Positions 1 through 7,427 of a stretch of DNA of 8,408 nucleotides are shown here, piece by piece. The position numbers and the translations under genes were made by a program. The stretch comes from an uncultured Moraxella sp. (lineage in GTDB: Bacteria > Pseudomonadota > Gammaproteobacteria > Pseudomonadales > Moraxellaceae), in assembly GCA_927911235.1 (NCBI GenBank), contig CAKMOY010000135.1, positions 1-8,408 on the forward strand, given 5' to 3'. The notes under the pieces are model-generated. The model was not told the origin of the DNA, made no database searches, and saw only the letters and a list, made by a program, of their open reading frames with translations. Each line of letters begins with the position of its first letter. Within the stretch, counting starts at the first letter, position 1.

Positions 1-1758
1 AAAATAGCCTAAGCAATCAAATTCAATTTAATAAAATTAATACAAAAAGCAAAAAACCTAATTGTCAAGAAAAAAAACGAATTTATCAAAGATTTATTAA
101 AAAAATTTAGAAATTGCCTTAGAAGAAGGGCATACCATTTATAGTCAAAAAAATATTGATAAAAATCAGCTGGATAAACTACAACAATCAAACTGGCTAA
201 GTATACTTGATGATTTGCAAGTAAACAATTTGATAAAAGTGAATAAACCAATTGTGGCGTATCATCATCAAAACGAATGGGTTTTTTGGTTGCAACGACA
301 ATGGTTTGCCGAAAAAAAACTGGCTGAACAGATTTTAACACTAGCCAAACAGCCACTTAACAATTTAGCAGACAGTTTAACAATCATATATGAACCAAAA
401 AATGACAAAAAAACCGCCAATACCTTGCAACAACAAGCGATTGAAAAAGCCTGTCAGTTTTCGTTTAGCATTATCACAGGCGGACCGGGAACGGGCAAGA
501 CTTTTACCGTTGCTAAACTGGTAACGCAGCTACAACATGCTCACGACATCAAACGTAAACAACAGCCAAATTTGCCACCGCTTGCCATTGCCTTGACCGC
601 ACCGACAGGCAAAGCCGCCCAACGTATGCAAGAGTCGTTAAACCAAAGCTTAGGCGACAACAGTCTTGACAATGCCAAAACTTTGCACCGACTGCTTGGC
701 ATCGGGCAGGACGGCATGCCACGCTACCATGCGAACAATCCTTTGCCTGATGATTTGGTGATTGTGGACGAAGCGTCTATGCTTGGGCTAGAGCTTGCCA
801 GTCAGTTGGTTGATGCGATAAAACCGAATGGACGACTGGTGCTATTAGGCGATGCCAATCAGCTATCGGCGGTGGACGCTGGTGCGGTGTTGTCCGATTT
901 GTGCCACGTGACAGCGTTACAGCCGTATCATACTGAGTTAAAAGAGTCAAAACGTTTTGATAAAAATTCTGCCGTTGGCAAAATCGCACTTGCCATTCAA
1001 CAAGCAATCGCCGAGAGAATACCTGCCGAAATTCCAACCGATTTGTTAAAACCGACCACGCCTGCCAATTTCTTAAAAGCCAACTTACCAACAAACAAAA
1101 TTCCACTTTTTAAACCAAATAGCAAGGAAGTTTATCAAGTTTTGGCAAAACCTTATTTGCCCTTTTTTCAATTTATCAAAAATTTAAAAAGCATTGAAAA
1201 AGTTGAAAAAATGACTATGTCGCTTGATGACAATCGCAAACACTTATTTGAGATTTTTAATCAATATCGGATTTTGTGTGCAGGTCATCATGGAAAACTG
1301 GGAACGACCACTATTAATCAACAAATTGGCAAACAATTAGCCGACTTTTTGGGTGGTATCAAAAAAGAACAAGGCTTTTTTTATCATGGATTACCTGTAA
1401 TGATTATTAGCAATGATTATCATTGGAATTGTTTAACGGTGATATCGGCATTTGTTTATTGATTAACGATAAATTACAAGTTTGTTTTGAAAATAAAATC
1501 GTGCCTGTCAGTCGCTTAAGTTTGTCCTTGTGTGAGCCAGCGTTTGCCATGACAATTCACAAATCGCAAGGCTCGGAATTTGGCTGTGTGGCGGTGTGTT
1601 TGGATAAAACGCATGAAAGATTGCTCAGCCAAGAATTAATTTATACGGCGGTTACTCGTAGCAAACAAGATTTGATGATTGTCAGCGATAATGCGGTTTT
1701 AGAAAAAGCATTAAGCCAAAAAACGCTGAGAAATACAGGATTGATGTTGCAGTTTTAA
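1..1758 (+). pseudogene. recD: RecD, exodeoxyribonuclease V alpha subunit (frameshifted; 5' end at or beyond window edge)
   Basis: RecD is the 5'-3' helicase subunit of RecBCD, which processes double-strand breaks in the cytoplasm. The central frame, readable from about 101 to 1462, holds Walker A GGPGTGKT (479-502), motif Ia LTAPTGKAAQRM, Walker B LVIVDEASML, motif III LVLLGDANQLSAVDAGAVL and ESKRF. The C-terminal motifs FNGDIGI, AMTIHKSQGSEF and YTAVTRSK lie in a different frame (1423-1758) and end with a family-typical TLRNTGL tail. Joining NDYH to ELFNGDIGI needs one extra base near 1421-1426. At the left, the frame giving DLLK joins the frame giving NLEIALEEGHTIYS if one A is removed from the A7 run at 99-105. 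Upstream of that, the same frame meets TAA at 10-12, so a further lesion is possible. Distance to Walker A (about 160 codons) resembles E. coli RecD, so the start should lie very near the left edge. Family assignment is secure; real inactivation versus sequence error is unresolved. Confidence 0.88.
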
Positions 1759-1789
1759 TTTTTTTGGGATAAAATTTAAAGAGTGTTAT

Positions 1790-2635
1790 ATGAAAAATTT
1801 TTTGATTATCATGTCGGTTTTTTTGATAAATTTACAAACAAGTGTTGCGATGAATAATGAAACAACGATAATTGAGCCAATTACGCTCACAAATACAGAA
1901 CAAAGATTGATTAATTCAAGCAAAGGCAATTATCAACTATTATCGTCAAACGCTATTCAGCAAATACAGCCCAATCAGCCAATTATCCTAACCTTGGACG
2001 GCAATGCCTTATTTGCAACGGGTTATCGTGAACTTTTGTTAAACCAAGCCCAAAACCAAAATTTAGCCGACAAACCGATACTTTGGGGATTGGGTTATCC
2101 AGATACCACGTTATTTAATGCTCGCCGATTGAATGATTATACGCCCACGGGCTCGGCACATTTGCATGAGCTGATTGAGCGACAATTGCCAAAACCGATG
2201 GATAAAAAAATCACCTTGGTAGGGCATTCGTTGGGTGGTTTGTTTGCGTTGCAAGCGTTGTCATTGTGTGTCAAAAATAATGATTGCCCTTATGAGCAGA
2301 TATATATCGCCAGTCCTTCACTGTGGTGGCAAGATGAGCAGATTGTCAAAGAGCTTGATAATTGGTTATCTTTAGCAAAGAAAAACCCCAAAAATTTGCC
2401 AAAAATCACCTTAACGATTGGCGGATTAGAGCAAACGCCCAATCCACACGATGATGAAAAAAGACAAAATTTGTTAAAGCAACGCAAAATGTTAGACCAT
2501 GCCAAATGGTTAAGCCAAAAACTCACGGCTTATCATATTCAACATGATTTTATTATTTTTGACAATTTACGTCATCATGAAACGGCAGATGCGACCTTAA
2601 AATTGGCAATTCAGCGTTATTTTGACAAGCCATAA
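1790..2635 (+). CDS. Periplasmic alpha/beta-hydrolase, IroE/Fes/BesA-like siderophore esterase
   Basis: This 281-residue protein resembles the ferri-siderophore esterases of the IroE/Fes/BesA group (esterase D-type alpha/beta-hydrolases), which cut ester bonds of siderophores to release iron. Residues 1-20 form a signal peptide ending SVA, so periplasmic action is predicted. Family marks in order: LDGNALF (69-75), GYP (102-104), RRLNDYTPTGSAH (112-124), nucleophile elbow GHSLGG with Ser147, SPSLWW (175-180), GGLEQ (211-215) and the likely catalytic His in LRHHET (His262 or His263). Cys160 and Cys166 could form a disulfide after export. It starts 31 bases after recD, with only a weak GAG as a possible ribosome site and a poor promoter candidate (TTGCAG 1747-1752, TAAAAT 1770-1775). 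I see no Fur box directly upstream. It faces the regulator gene with a 26-base gap and no obvious terminator hairpin. The siderophore link rests on family resemblance plus the neighbouring receptor; another ester substrate is possible. Confidence 0.85.
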   Translation: MKNFLIIMSVFLINLQTSVAMNNETTIIEPITLTNTEQRLINSSKGNYQLLSSNAIQQIQPNQPIILTLDGNALFATGYRELLLNQAQNQNLADKPILWGLGYPDTTLFNARRLNDYTPTGSAHLHELIERQLPKPMDKKITLVGHSLGGLFALQALSLCVKNNDCPYEQIYIASPSLWWQDEQIVKELDNWLSLAKKNPKNLPKITLTIGGLEQTPNPHDDEKRQNLLKQRKMLDHAKWLSQKLTAYHIQHDFIIFDNLRHHETADATLKLAIQRYFDKP

Positions 2636-2661
2636 ATTTTGACAAACATTTTTAACAAACA

Positions 2662-3616
2662 TTAAAGCCAATCTTTGTGTTTGTGAATATATTTCGCTGG
2701 AGTGGTGTGGTAGTAGGCTTTAAATGCTTGGTTAAAATTGGCAACTTGAGAATAACCACAGCGATAAGCTACTTCTTTGATTGGCAAATTGTCAATCAAA
2801 AGCCATTGGCTAGCCCGTTGCATATTTTTTTGGGTGAGCCATTGTTTACCTGTCATTTGAAAATGCGTTTTAAAATAACGTTGTAACCAGCGTTCAGAAA
2901 TGGCAAAATGCTTTGCCAAATCACTCACTTTATGATGACCCAAATCCCAAGCGGTGTTTAACTGTTCTAGAGTGATTTTGGTAAAATTTTGTTGTTTTTT
3001 ATCGTCATTTTTTTCTAAAACAAGGTTGTTTGCGTTTAAATTATTCAAATAATTTTGACTAAATTCCCCCAAAGTTTATCCAATAACGCAAAAATTAATG
3101 CATCTTTATGAAACAATTGTGTTGATTGTGTGTTATGTTGTTGGCATAAATTGTGATAAATAGCCATCAACTCGTCATCGCCTTGCCATTGATACACATT
3201 TGTTTTGTTAAAAAATCTTGATGGGATTTGTCCAAATGCGATAACCACGCTCTGATATTGCTGATGGTGATTTTTTGCGTGCTTTGATTGGCAAACAAAT
3301 AACGACAAAAAATATTTTCTTCTGCCACATTTACCAAACAACACACAGGGAAACTATCGGCTGATAGCTGATAATGGGTATTGCCAATGCTAAAATCCAC
3401 CTTGCCTGACAGCACCACAACCAAAGATGTATAAGGCTGAACCAAGCGATGACTGGTTAGGTTTTGGCTAGGGGTTATCTCGCCTGCATGAAACATCATG
3501 CCCGTTACCGAGCGATAAAAAAATTGGTTTGTGGCGGTGTTTTTGGGTTGTAATTGTTCAATGATGTCATCGCTGGGTAAGTTGGTAAAGGTTTGTAATG
3601 TGGCAGTCGTTTTCAT
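2662..3616 (-). pseudogene. AraC-family transcriptional regulator, PchR-like, with two frameshifts
   Basis: The gene reads leftward from ATG at 3616. The first frame gives a sensor-type N-terminal domain (about 135 residues, with SHRLVQPYTSLVVVLSGKVDF) and then runs out of frame near 3210-3215. The second frame (KTNVYQWQGDDELMAIYHN to DKLWG) runs to 3066-3070, and a third holds the AraC DNA-binding domain. That domain has two helix-turn-helix units, VSDLAKHFAISERWLQRYF and IKEVAYRCGYSQVANFNQAF, then TPAKY. Adding one base to the A6 run at 3210-3215 and one to the C5 run at 3066-3070 restores a single 318-residue frame, a normal length for the family. It is divergent from a TonB-dependent siderophore receptor, the arrangement of PchR-type activators that respond to ferri-siderophore. 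A Fur box lies 25 bases upstream of its start. No clear Shine-Dalgarno is seen. Function as the receptor's activator is inferred; whether it is active depends on whether the frameshifts are real. Confidence 0.85.
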
Positions 3617-3640
3617 ATTCGCTGTAAATTAAAATTTAAA

Positions 3641-3655
3641 TGATAACTATTATCA
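3641..3655. promoter_or_regulatory. Fur box upstream of the AraC-type regulator
   Basis: TGATAACTATTATCA matches the 7-1-7 Fur consensus TGATAATNATTATCA at all but one defined position and contains the inverted repeat TGATAA-N3-TTATCA. It lies 25 bases upstream of the regulator start and overlaps the -10 element of its best promoter candidate. Iron-loaded Fur bound here would block regulator transcription. It is about 140 bases from the receptor start, upstream of the receptor promoter, so direct control of the receptor is less likely. Confidence 0.78.
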
Positions 3656-3678
3656 ATAAATTTTGTCGTTTTTTTCAA
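3649..3678 (-). promoter_or_regulatory. Candidate sigma-70 promoter of the AraC-type regulator
   Basis: On the minus strand TTGAAA (3678-3673) and GATAAT (3654-3649) are separated by 18 bases, each matching the consensus at five of six positions. The predicted start would give a leader of about 25 bases. The -10 lies inside the Fur box, as expected of an iron-repressed promoter. A rival pair, TTGATA (3656-3651) and TTTAAT (3633-3628), has a 17-base spacer but would leave almost no leader. Confidence 0.42.
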
Positions 3679-3694
3679 TACTTTTTTGAAAAAA

Positions 3695-3747
3695 TGTAAG
3701 GCGAAAAATGTTTACAATAATCTTGCAATTTTTTTACAGATGTGTAA
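3695..3747. promoter_or_regulatory. Half-site cluster, candidate AraC-regulator operator for the receptor
   Basis: Four related half-sites occur in 53 bases: TGTAA at 3695-3699, TTTACA at 3711-3716, TTTACA at 3733-3738 and TGTAA at 3743-3747. The two TTTACA copies are 22 bases apart, two helical turns, a spacing typical of AraC-family direct-repeat sites. The second copy also overlaps the receptor's proposed -35 element, where class II activators sit. TTACA-GATG-TGTAA (3734-3747) is also an inverted repeat. Just upstream is a T6-G-A6 tract (3682-3694) that may bend the DNA. The sequence pattern is visible; binding by the adjacent regulator is inferred. Confidence 0.4.
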
Positions 3748-3761
3748 GACATTTTTATTTT
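3733..3761 (+). promoter_or_regulatory. Candidate promoter of the TonB-dependent receptor
   Basis: TTTACA (3733-3738, five of six to the -35 consensus) is 17 bases from TATTTT (3756-3761, four of six to the -10 consensus). Transcription would begin near 3768, giving a leader of about 26 bases with the ribosome site inside it. A weak -10 with half-sites over the -35 suits an activator-dependent promoter. Confidence 0.42.
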
Positions 3762-3782
3762 AAAACCAACCCATCACTTAAC

Positions 3783-3789
3783 AGGAAAA
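3783..3789 (+). promoter_or_regulatory. Ribosome binding site of the receptor gene
   Basis: AGGAAAA ends four bases before the ATG at 3794, with the AGGA core at a normal distance. This supports that start codon, as does the signal peptide that follows it. Confidence 0.75.
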
Positions 3790-3793
3790 TGAC

Positions 3794-5977
3794 ATGAATT
3801 ATTCATCAAAAAACGTGTTAAATCAGACTGTTTTATCAAAAGCCTTATTCAGTATTTTTTTGGGATTTGGCGTAGTGCAAGCGTCCGCCCAAACCAGTCA
3901 AAGCAACGATAATGACGTACCATCTACGACATTGGATACCATTTATCTAACTGCCAATCAGTTGTATTATGTAAACCCAAGCGAAGACAATGATTATTAT
4001 AGTGCCAATGTCGCAACGGTTGGCACAAAAATCCCTGCCAGTTTGGAAAATATTCCGCAGTCGGTCAGTGTAATTACACAAAAGAAAATGGACGATTTAA
4101 ACGTAGAAACCTTGGATAAACTGGCAAAACGTACCGCAGGATTGCGTGTTTTACAAAATGATGATGGTCGTTCTTCTATTTATGCACGTGGTTATGAGTA
4201 TGACCAATTTAGTGTGGACGGCTTGCCAGCCCCAATGGCAAGTATCAATGGCACATTGCCAAATTTGGTGGCGTTTGACCGTGTGGAAGTGTTAAAAGGG
4301 GCTTCTGGCTTGTTTAATTCTTCCAGCGAAATGGGCGGTGTGGTGAATTTGGTGCGAAAACGTGGCAAGGCGGACGGAAAAAACACACTGCAAGCCAGCG
4401 TTTTTGACCCAAAAGGTTTTGACATTACGGCGGATATGCAAGGGGCTTTGTCAAATGATGACAGCGTTACAGGGCGAGCGATTGTTCAGCACAAACAACA
4501 AATCAGTGATGTGGTGGACAATGCGGGTGGTGATGAAAACACTAATACGACTTTTTACAGCAGTTTGGATAAAAAATTTGGTGAAAATGATGACCGTATC
4601 GGTGTCGGCTATTTGTACCAAAAACGCAATATCACGCCAAATAATGGCTTGCCAACAGCTCAAGGCTTGACATTGTTGGGTCTGCCAAATGATGATTTTT
4701 ATGGGGCAAAGTGGAATGATTTTAACAACGAAAGTCATGATGTGTTTGTAGATAGTCTGTACCAATTGCCATCAAAAGGTATCGTCAGTGCAGGTATTCG
4801 CTACAGCGACCGAAAAACGGATTATAATTATGCGTTTGCAGGTTCAGCATTGGATAACAACCGCCGATTTACGGCAACAGGGTTGGGGGCGGTTATCAAA
4901 GAAGATGCCTTGTCTGCGGATATTAATCTAAGCCAACCTTTTTTAACCAAAGGCGGGCAAAGCGAATTTGTCGTTGGTGCGGATTATAAAGATTTTAATC
5001 GTCATACCAAACAGGCACGTTTTGCACACCGAGAACGCATGACGGTGCAAGATTTAAACAACTTGACACACACCGACTATATCAACAGCCCACAATCACG
5101 CATAACTGATGAAAACAATACTTTAAAAGAAACCGCCCTGTATGCCAAACTTGGCTATAAAGTAAGCAAACCTTTGACCGTGATTGTCGGTGGACGGTTA
5201 AACCATTATGATATAACTTCTAGAACTGTTAAGAATATCACCAGCACTAGCAATGCAACCAAAGACGACAACAAAGCAATCGGCTATGGGGCAGTGGTGT
5301 ATGAATTTAACCCAAATGTTAACGGTTATTTTAGCTATACCGAAGTATTTAAACCACAATATGCGACCAATCGTCAAAATGAAATCTTAGACCCACGCAA
5401 AGGCGAACAATATGAAATCGGTGTCAAAGGTTTTTGGCAAGGTAATCAACATTTATCCGATATTACAGGGCGAGCCAGTATTTATCGTTTAAATGATGAA
5501 AACGCCGCCGCAACAACCGTAAACAATGACACAGTGGCATTGGGTGAACGCCAAATGCAAGGCTTTGAGTTAGAAGCCAACGGCACAGTGGGCAAGCATA
5601 TCCAACTATCGGCAGGTTATGCGTATTTGGATTCAACCATCAAACAAAAAGGAAACGAAGACGGTATCTTTTTATTAATGCCAAAACACACGGCTAATTT
5701 GTGGGGAACTTATACCTATCAACTACAAAGACCTCTAACCATCGGATTAGGGGTGAATTATGTGGGTGAATTTGAGTCCAGCCAAGGTGTCAAAGCCGAT
5801 AACTACAGCACATGGGACGCAATGATTAGCTATCCATTTACGGACAAATTAAAAGGACAGTTAAATCTTTACAATTTATTTGATGAAGATTATTATGCAC
5901 GAGTTGGCGGTGCCAATACTTTTAATATCCCAGGTGATGGGCGAGAAGTCAAAGCCAGTTTGACTTATGAGTTTTAA
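3794..5977 (+). CDS. TonB-dependent outer-membrane siderophore receptor
   Basis: This intact 727-residue protein imports a ferri-siderophore across the outer membrane using energy from TonB-ExbBD. Residues 1-32 form a signal peptide ending ASA. A TonB-box-like segment, DTIYLTA, lies at 48-54. The plug domain spans about 77-190, with IPQSVSVIT, the RGYEYDQFSVDGLP segment and VEVLKGASGLF...GGVVNLVRKR typical of siderophore receptors. The rest is a 22-strand-type barrel with repeated aromatic, polar strands, closing with LYNLFDEDYYARVGG and a final EF, the C-terminal Phe used in outer-membrane assembly. There is no extra N-terminal signalling (STN) domain, so control by an anti-sigma/ECF pair is unlikely; the divergent AraC-type gene fits as the regulator instead. 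The tail resembles FhuE/FpvA-type receptors, but substrate cannot be read from sequence at this level. It ends 37 bases before a strong terminator. Length and motifs are complete, with no frameshift. Confidence 0.95.
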   Translation: MNYSSKNVLNQTVLSKALFSIFLGFGVVQASAQTSQSNDNDVPSTTLDTIYLTANQLYYVNPSEDNDYYSANVATVGTKIPASLENIPQSVSVITQKKMDDLNVETLDKLAKRTAGLRVLQNDDGRSSIYARGYEYDQFSVDGLPAPMASINGTLPNLVAFDRVEVLKGASGLFNSSSEMGGVVNLVRKRGKADGKNTLQASVFDPKGFDITADMQGALSNDDSVTGRAIVQHKQQISDVVDNAGGDENTNTTFYSSLDKKFGENDDRIGVGYLYQKRNITPNNGLPTAQGLTLLGLPNDDFYGAKWNDFNNESHDVFVDSLYQLPSKGIVSAGIRYSDRKTDYNYAFAGSALDNNRRFTATGLGAVIKEDALSADINLSQPFLTKGGQSEFVVGADYKDFNRHTKQARFAHRERMTVQDLNNLTHTDYINSPQSRITDENNTLKETALYAKLGYKVSKPLTVIVGGRLNHYDITSRTVKNITSTSNATKDDNKAIGYGAVVYEFNPNVNGYFSYTEVFKPQYATNRQNEILDPRKGEQYEIGVKGFWQGNQHLSDITGRASIYRLNDENAAATTVNNDTVALGERQMQGFELEANGTVGKHIQLSAGYAYLDSTIKQKGNEDGIFLLMPKHTANLWGTYTYQLQRPLTIGLGVNYVGEFESSQGVKADNYSTWDAMISYPFTDKLKGQLNLYNLFDEDYYARVGGANTFNIPGDGREVKASLTYEF

Positions 5978-6014
5978 TAGATTTGGTTTTAAACAGCAAA
6001 GTTTTAAAAATAAC

Positions 6015-6046
6015 AAAAAAAAGGCTTATTTATTAAGCCTTTTTTT
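6015..6046. terminator. Bidirectional intrinsic terminator between the receptor and hpt
   Basis: An A8 run leads into GGCTTA, loop TTTAT, TAAGCC and a T7 run. The stem is extended by A-T pairing of the flanking runs, and each strand yields a hairpin followed by a U tract. It lies between two convergent genes, 37 bases after the receptor stop and 17 bases after the hpt stop, so it can end both transcripts. Confidence 0.92.
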
Positions 6047-6063
6047 ACATTTATCAATCACGA

Positions 6064-6618
6064 TTATTCTTTAATCGCATAAATCCCCGGCATATGACGC
6101 AAATAACCATGATAATCCATACCACAGCCATATACATAGCGGTCTGCTACATCAACACCGACAAAATCCACTTTAAAATCAGCGACTTTGCGGTCGTGTA
6201 ATTTGTTTAACAGTACACAAGTTTTTACTGATTTTGGATTTTCTTTTTGCAGCTCATCAACCACCGCTTTTAGGGTAATGCCTTCATCAAAAATATCATC
6301 AATCAACAAAATATCTTCGCCAGCGATGTCAATGTCTGGTTTAAATTTCCATTCCAAATCGTTCGTGCCTTGGTTGTTGCGGTAGCGAGTGGCGTGGATA
6401 TAGTACATACGGTGATAAAAAGTGAACTGGGTCAAAAGTTGTCCTGCTGGGATTAACCCGCCATTCATCACCACCATGACAATGGGATTTTGCCCTGCAT
6501 AGTGCAGATTGACGCTGGCGGCTAGGCGTTCATAGGCGGCTGCCACTTCAATGCTACTAATCAGACATTCTGAATTTCGCAAAGCTTCTTCGATTTCTTT
6601 GTTGCTTAATTGGCTCAT
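6064..6618 (-). CDS. hpt: Hypoxanthine-guanine phosphoribosyltransferase
   Basis: This 184-residue cytoplasmic enzyme would transfer phosphoribose from PRPP to hypoxanthine or guanine, forming IMP or GMP in purine salvage. The type I phosphoribosyltransferase signature is clear: the PRPP loop EDILLIDDIFDEGITL at about 101-116, preceded by the VMNGGLIPAG segment (50-59) that helps bind pyrophosphate. The C-terminal VDVADRYVYGCGMDYHGYLRHMPGIYAI (155-182) matches the base-binding and closing region of HPRTs. The loop has DEGIT where many HPRTs have DTGKT or similar, a tolerated variation in this family. The start is supported by AAGG at 6629-6626, seven bases before the ATG. Two TTGACA copies at 6665-6660 and 6649-6644 lie upstream but no good -10 follows. 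The gene downstream is convergent and shares the hairpin terminator; the gene upstream is co-directional with a 97-base gap. Distinguishing hypoxanthine, guanine or xanthine preference needs assay. Confidence 0.93.
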   Translation of the reverse strand: MSQLSNKEIEEALRNSECLISSIEVAAAYERLAASVNLHYAGQNPIVMVVMNGGLIPAGQLLTQFTFYHRMYYIHATRYRNNQGTNDLEWKFKPDIDIAGEDILLIDDIFDEGITLKAVVDELQKENPKSVKTCVLLNKLHDRKVADFKVDFVGVDVADRYVYGCGMDYHGYLRHMPGIYAIKE

Positions 6619-6715
6619 AGGGATACCTTTTTTGATGATTTTTTGTCAAGTTTAATTTTTGTCAAAATTAGATTGATAGAAAATCACGATATTTTAACAC
6701 AAACAAACCAAAAAT

Positions 6716-7387
6716 TTAAGCCTTAAAAATCTGTGATTGATAATACTTGGTAAAGCGTTCCAACGATTCTTGGGGCATTTGCGGAATTAGACGGTTTAAC
6801 GCAAGGCTAATACCTTTTTTTAGTACGCCATCAGCCAAACTGATTGCCCCACGTTTTAGGCGATTTAACGGCAATGTTTTGGTAAAATCCAACAAAAAAT
6901 GCTGTAAACAGGCATTAGATAATTCGCTAAAAACTTTGGCAAGCCGTGCGTTTTCGTCCTTGCCGTTGCCTTGATGAACATTGGCAAAACAGGCAAAAAT
7001 CTCGCCTGCCAACTCATCTGACAACGGAAAACCGATTCGCATTTGCCCTGTTTCGTCATGTTTTACCACATTTTTATCAAAAAAGTCAAAACTTACCAAC
7101 ACATCAGCATTGTCAGTCGGTGTCAAAATGGTGTCAATCACTTTGTCAGACGTGGTTTCTATGGTGTGGCTCAGTTTGATTAAATGCGTTTTTCGCTCCG
7201 ACTCGTTTGGCATGGCTTCAATCAATTTTACCAACATCACATCAAGCAACTCTTTGCTAACCATGTGGGTGATTTTATCACGATAAAGGTCATAACGTTC
7301 ATCGCTGTTATTTTCAATGAGTGCGTAAGCGTGCTTGATGGCGTCGCTTAGCATTTGTGATGGCACAAAGCCAAAATAATAAGACAT
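6716..7387 (-). CDS. Conserved-looking hypothetical protein, 223 residues, soluble
   Basis: I do not recognise this protein. It begins MSYYFGF and has no signal peptide or membrane segment, so it should be cytoplasmic. The sequence suggests a mostly helical fold: amphipathic stretches at about 10-60 and 120-220 flank a more variable middle with DVLVSFDFFDK (95-105). The C-terminal part is basic (TLPLNRLKRG, 171-180) and ends YYQSQIFKA. I chose ATG at 7387. The TTG three codons upstream would extend the frame but has no better ribosome site; neither start has a clear Shine-Dalgarno. The frame is long, intact and has normal composition, and its stop lies 97 bases upstream of hpt in the same direction, without a hairpin between them. 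Co-transcription with hpt is possible but not shown. No catalytic motif stands out, so no function is assigned. Confidence 0.8.
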   Translation of the reverse strand: MSYYFGFVPSQMLSDAIKHAYALIENNSDERYDLYRDKITHMVSKELLDVMLVKLIEAMPNESERKTHLIKLSHTIETTSDKVIDTILTPTDNADVLVSFDFFDKNVVKHDETGQMRIGFPLSDELAGEIFACFANVHQGNGKDENARLAKVFSELSNACLQHFLLDFTKTLPLNRLKRGAISLADGVLKKGISLALNRLIPQMPQESLERFTKYYQSQIFKA

Positions 7388-7427
7388 TTTTTGCAACTTT
7401 TAAAATTTAAAGGGTTTAAATGGCATA

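Noticed and set aside
9..356. Minus-strand open frame of 115 codons opposite recD
   Set aside because: It is antisense to recognisable recD coding sequence, is dominated by Phe/Leu/Asn from A/T runs, and has no family features.
777..1106. Minus-strand open frame within recD
   Set aside because: It lies opposite the conserved helicase motifs and is best explained as a shadow of the real frame.
1421..1426. Programmed ribosomal frameshift in recD
   Set aside because: No slippery heptamer or downstream structure is apparent and recD is not known to use one; a one-base sequence lesion is simpler.
2642..2663. Direct repeat ACAAACATT (2642-2650 and 2655-2663) between the convergent esterase and regulator genes
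   Set aside because: Only nine bases in AT-rich DNA, no hairpin and no mobile-element feature; likely chance.
4451..4765. Minus-strand open frame inside the receptor gene
   Set aside because: It is antisense to an intact receptor with strong motifs and has no ribosome site or recognisable product.
6644..6665. Two TTGACA copies upstream of hpt as a promoter
   Set aside because: Both are good -35 matches, but no acceptable -10 lies at 16-18 bases from either, so I do not call a promoter.
7388..7396. TTG start three codons upstream of the 223-residue protein
   Set aside because: It gives no better ribosome site and ATG at 7387 is the more usual start.
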